Below, one piece after another: positions 22,901 to 23,747 of a stretch of DNA of 23,747 nt. Origin of the DNA: CAZDAM01 sp964503595 (lineage in GTDB: Bacteria > Muiribacteriota > UBA6191); assembly GCA_964503595.1 (NCBI GenBank), contig CAZDAM010000054.1, forward strand, positions 1-23,747. The letters are read 5' to 3'. Every line of letters begins with the position of its first letter. Position 1 is the first letter of the stretch. Made by a program: the position numbers and the translations under genes. Below the pieces are notes generated by a model, which was given only the letters and a program-made list of their open reading frames with translations, was not told the DNA's origin and did no database searches.

Positions 22901-23399
22901 AACGCATCAAATGGAGCAGGCCCTGGTGCCGGAACTCGATCAGGAATCTTCCCAGCATCAAAATCGTCTCCACTTTCTCTACGAACTGCTCCCTCTTCTG
23001 GAATCTATCCGGGCAAGCCACTCCGAAGACTATCAGGAACTTCTGGAATCCTACCAGAACAGCTGGCCTTCTCAGTCACGAGGCAATTTTGAGGCTCTTC
23101 TGGAATACAGCCTTACCCATCTTAACAGCGCTTACGGAATTCAGTTTCGCCTTGAAATAGGGCCTGACTCGATTGCCTTTGAATCTGTGGAGTGCCCTCT
23201 GGTAGCTCTTCAGGAACTTCGCGGCGGAGCTACAGAAATCCAGAGAAAAGTTCTCTGCTGGCATTGCTCCGAATTTCATTTCCGCAAATTCTTCCGGCTT
23301 TTCCGACTGAAGGACAGGCTCACCCTGTACCCGGATGCCTGCCAGTTTGAGGTGGAGCGACCCAGCTCCGAAGAACGGTTCAATCCTCTCTATTACTGA
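22893..23399 (+). CDS. Conserved-looking protein of unknown function with CxxC motif
   Basis: I do not recognise this 168-aa protein. It has a helical, acidic N-terminal half (LHFLYELLPLLESIRAS, EDYQELLESYQNSW), then a mixed alpha/beta part with FRLEIGPDSIAFESVECPL and a Cys/His cluster VLCWHCSEFHFRKFF, with further Cys at VECPL and PDACQF. C-W-H-C with nearby His could bind metal. No signal peptide or membrane helix is visible. The start is uncertain. ATG 22893 has no ribosome binding site and would fall at the transcription start if TATACT 22881 is the -10 (leaderless). GTG 22926 has GGAGCAGG in front and would give 157 aa. Its 3' end overlaps the convergent SPOR gene by 7 bp. Confidence 0.65.
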   Translation: MYRTHQMEQALVPELDQESSQHQNRLHFLYELLPLLESIRASHSEDYQELLESYQNSWPSQSRGNFEALLEYSLTHLNSAYGIQFRLEIGPDSIAFESVECPLVALQELRGGATEIQRKVLCWHCSEFHFRKFFRLFRLKDRLTLYPDACQFEVERPSSEERFNPLYY

Positions 23400-23747
23400 G
23401 CTGGAGCTTCCCGGACATAAACCGGGACTTCAAAGCGCTCAGAGAGATCCCCAGCTGCCTTGGATGCTTCCTGGCGGCTGGCATAGTTGCCGACCAGGAC
23501 CCGATACTGGGCTTTACCGCGAAACCGGAATTCCTCAATATCGCCAAGATAACCGGTCTGAATCATTTTATCCCTGAGCTGAACAGCATTTTCTCTTTGG
23601 AGAAATGAGCCAACCTGAATCGTATAAGGACGGTTTTTCGCAGCTATCCGGTACTGACTGACCGCTTCCCCCGGACTGATGGAAGCCTCCGTCACCTGGC
23701 GCCCAAGTGCCCGGCGGCTGTCCTGCTTGAGATTTATGAGCTCCTGG
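23393..23747 (-). CDS. SPOR-domain protein, N-terminus beyond right edge
   Basis: The frame is open from the right edge to TAA at 23395-23393 (118 codons seen), so the gene starts outside the window. The segment PYTIQVGSFLQRENAVQLRDKM followed by YRVLVGNYASRQEASKAAGDL and VPVYVRE is a complete SPOR domain of about 75 residues. SPOR domains bind glycan strands stripped of stem peptides at the division septum. A charged linker precedes it (INLKQDSRRALGRQ). In this family the missing N-terminus would usually be a membrane helix or lipoprotein signal. Confidence 0.88.
   Translation of the reverse strand, partial: QELINLKQDSRRALGRQVTEASISPGEAVSQYRIAAKNRPYTIQVGSFLQRENAVQLRDKMIQTGYLGDIEEFRFRGKAQYRVLVGNYASRQEASKAAGDLSERFEVPVYVREAPAQ

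Overview
This window looks like part of a chromosome from a diderm (Gram-negative-type) heterotrophic bacterium with a mid-range GC content. The SPOR-domain protein, several Sec signal peptides, a FecR-type secreted protein and a PilZ (c-di-GMP) protein point that way. It makes tetrapyrroles from glutamyl-tRNA (hemA), which argues against Alphaproteobacteria. I cannot place it in a phylum from sequence alone. One protein (12760-14007) belongs to a family I know mainly from Bacteroidota, but its neighbours do not look distinctly bacteroidotal. I see no phage genes, transposases, CRISPR arrays, rRNA or tRNA.

Layout. At the left edge, on the minus strand, is the N-terminal part of a secreted Gly/Tyr-rich repeat protein (1-567). 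Divergent from it, pheT (749-3088) and a probable holA (3085-4212) form a two-gene unit without pheS. A 296-bp space between convergent genes (4213-4508) holds several hairpins, including candidate terminators for both sides. From 18554 down to 4509 twelve genes all run on the minus strand, most with 4-nt overlaps or gaps under 10 nt: xdhA-xdhB-xdhC (molybdenum hydroxylase and its maturation factor), an exported protein of unknown function, a TPR protein, a HIT hydrolase, an AccB-like carrier, accC, an exported TPR protein and a PilZ protein. After a likely internal promoter (7131-7159) come an esterase with an early-set domain and a membrane-anchored TPR protein with an Mrr-like nuclease domain. 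On the plus strand, 18672-20741 encodes a FecR-domain protein with a very long Ala/Lys/Glu/Gln-rich coiled coil, ending in a strong intrinsic terminator. A hemX/ccsA-like gene and hemA (22848-20790, minus) follow, then an unrecognised plus-strand gene and a truncated SPOR-domain gene at the right edge.

Main points of interest. (1) The AccB-like protein has Asn where the biotin-accepting Lys should be, and the neighbouring conserved Glu is Arg, yet it overlaps an intact biotin carboxylase gene. (2) The xdhA/FecR intergenic region contains a 9-bp inverted repeat in which each strand reads the same -35 (TTGAGT) and -10 (TATACT) at 18-bp spacing, so one palindrome appears to drive two divergent transcripts. 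A related AGTATA/TATACT symmetry lies between hemX and its divergent neighbour. (3) A membrane-tethered TPR protein carries a C-terminal Mrr-type PD-(D/E)xK-like domain. (4) Purine-hydroxylase, biotin carboxylase, HIT and TPR genes are packed into one apparent transcription unit with no obvious shared pathway.
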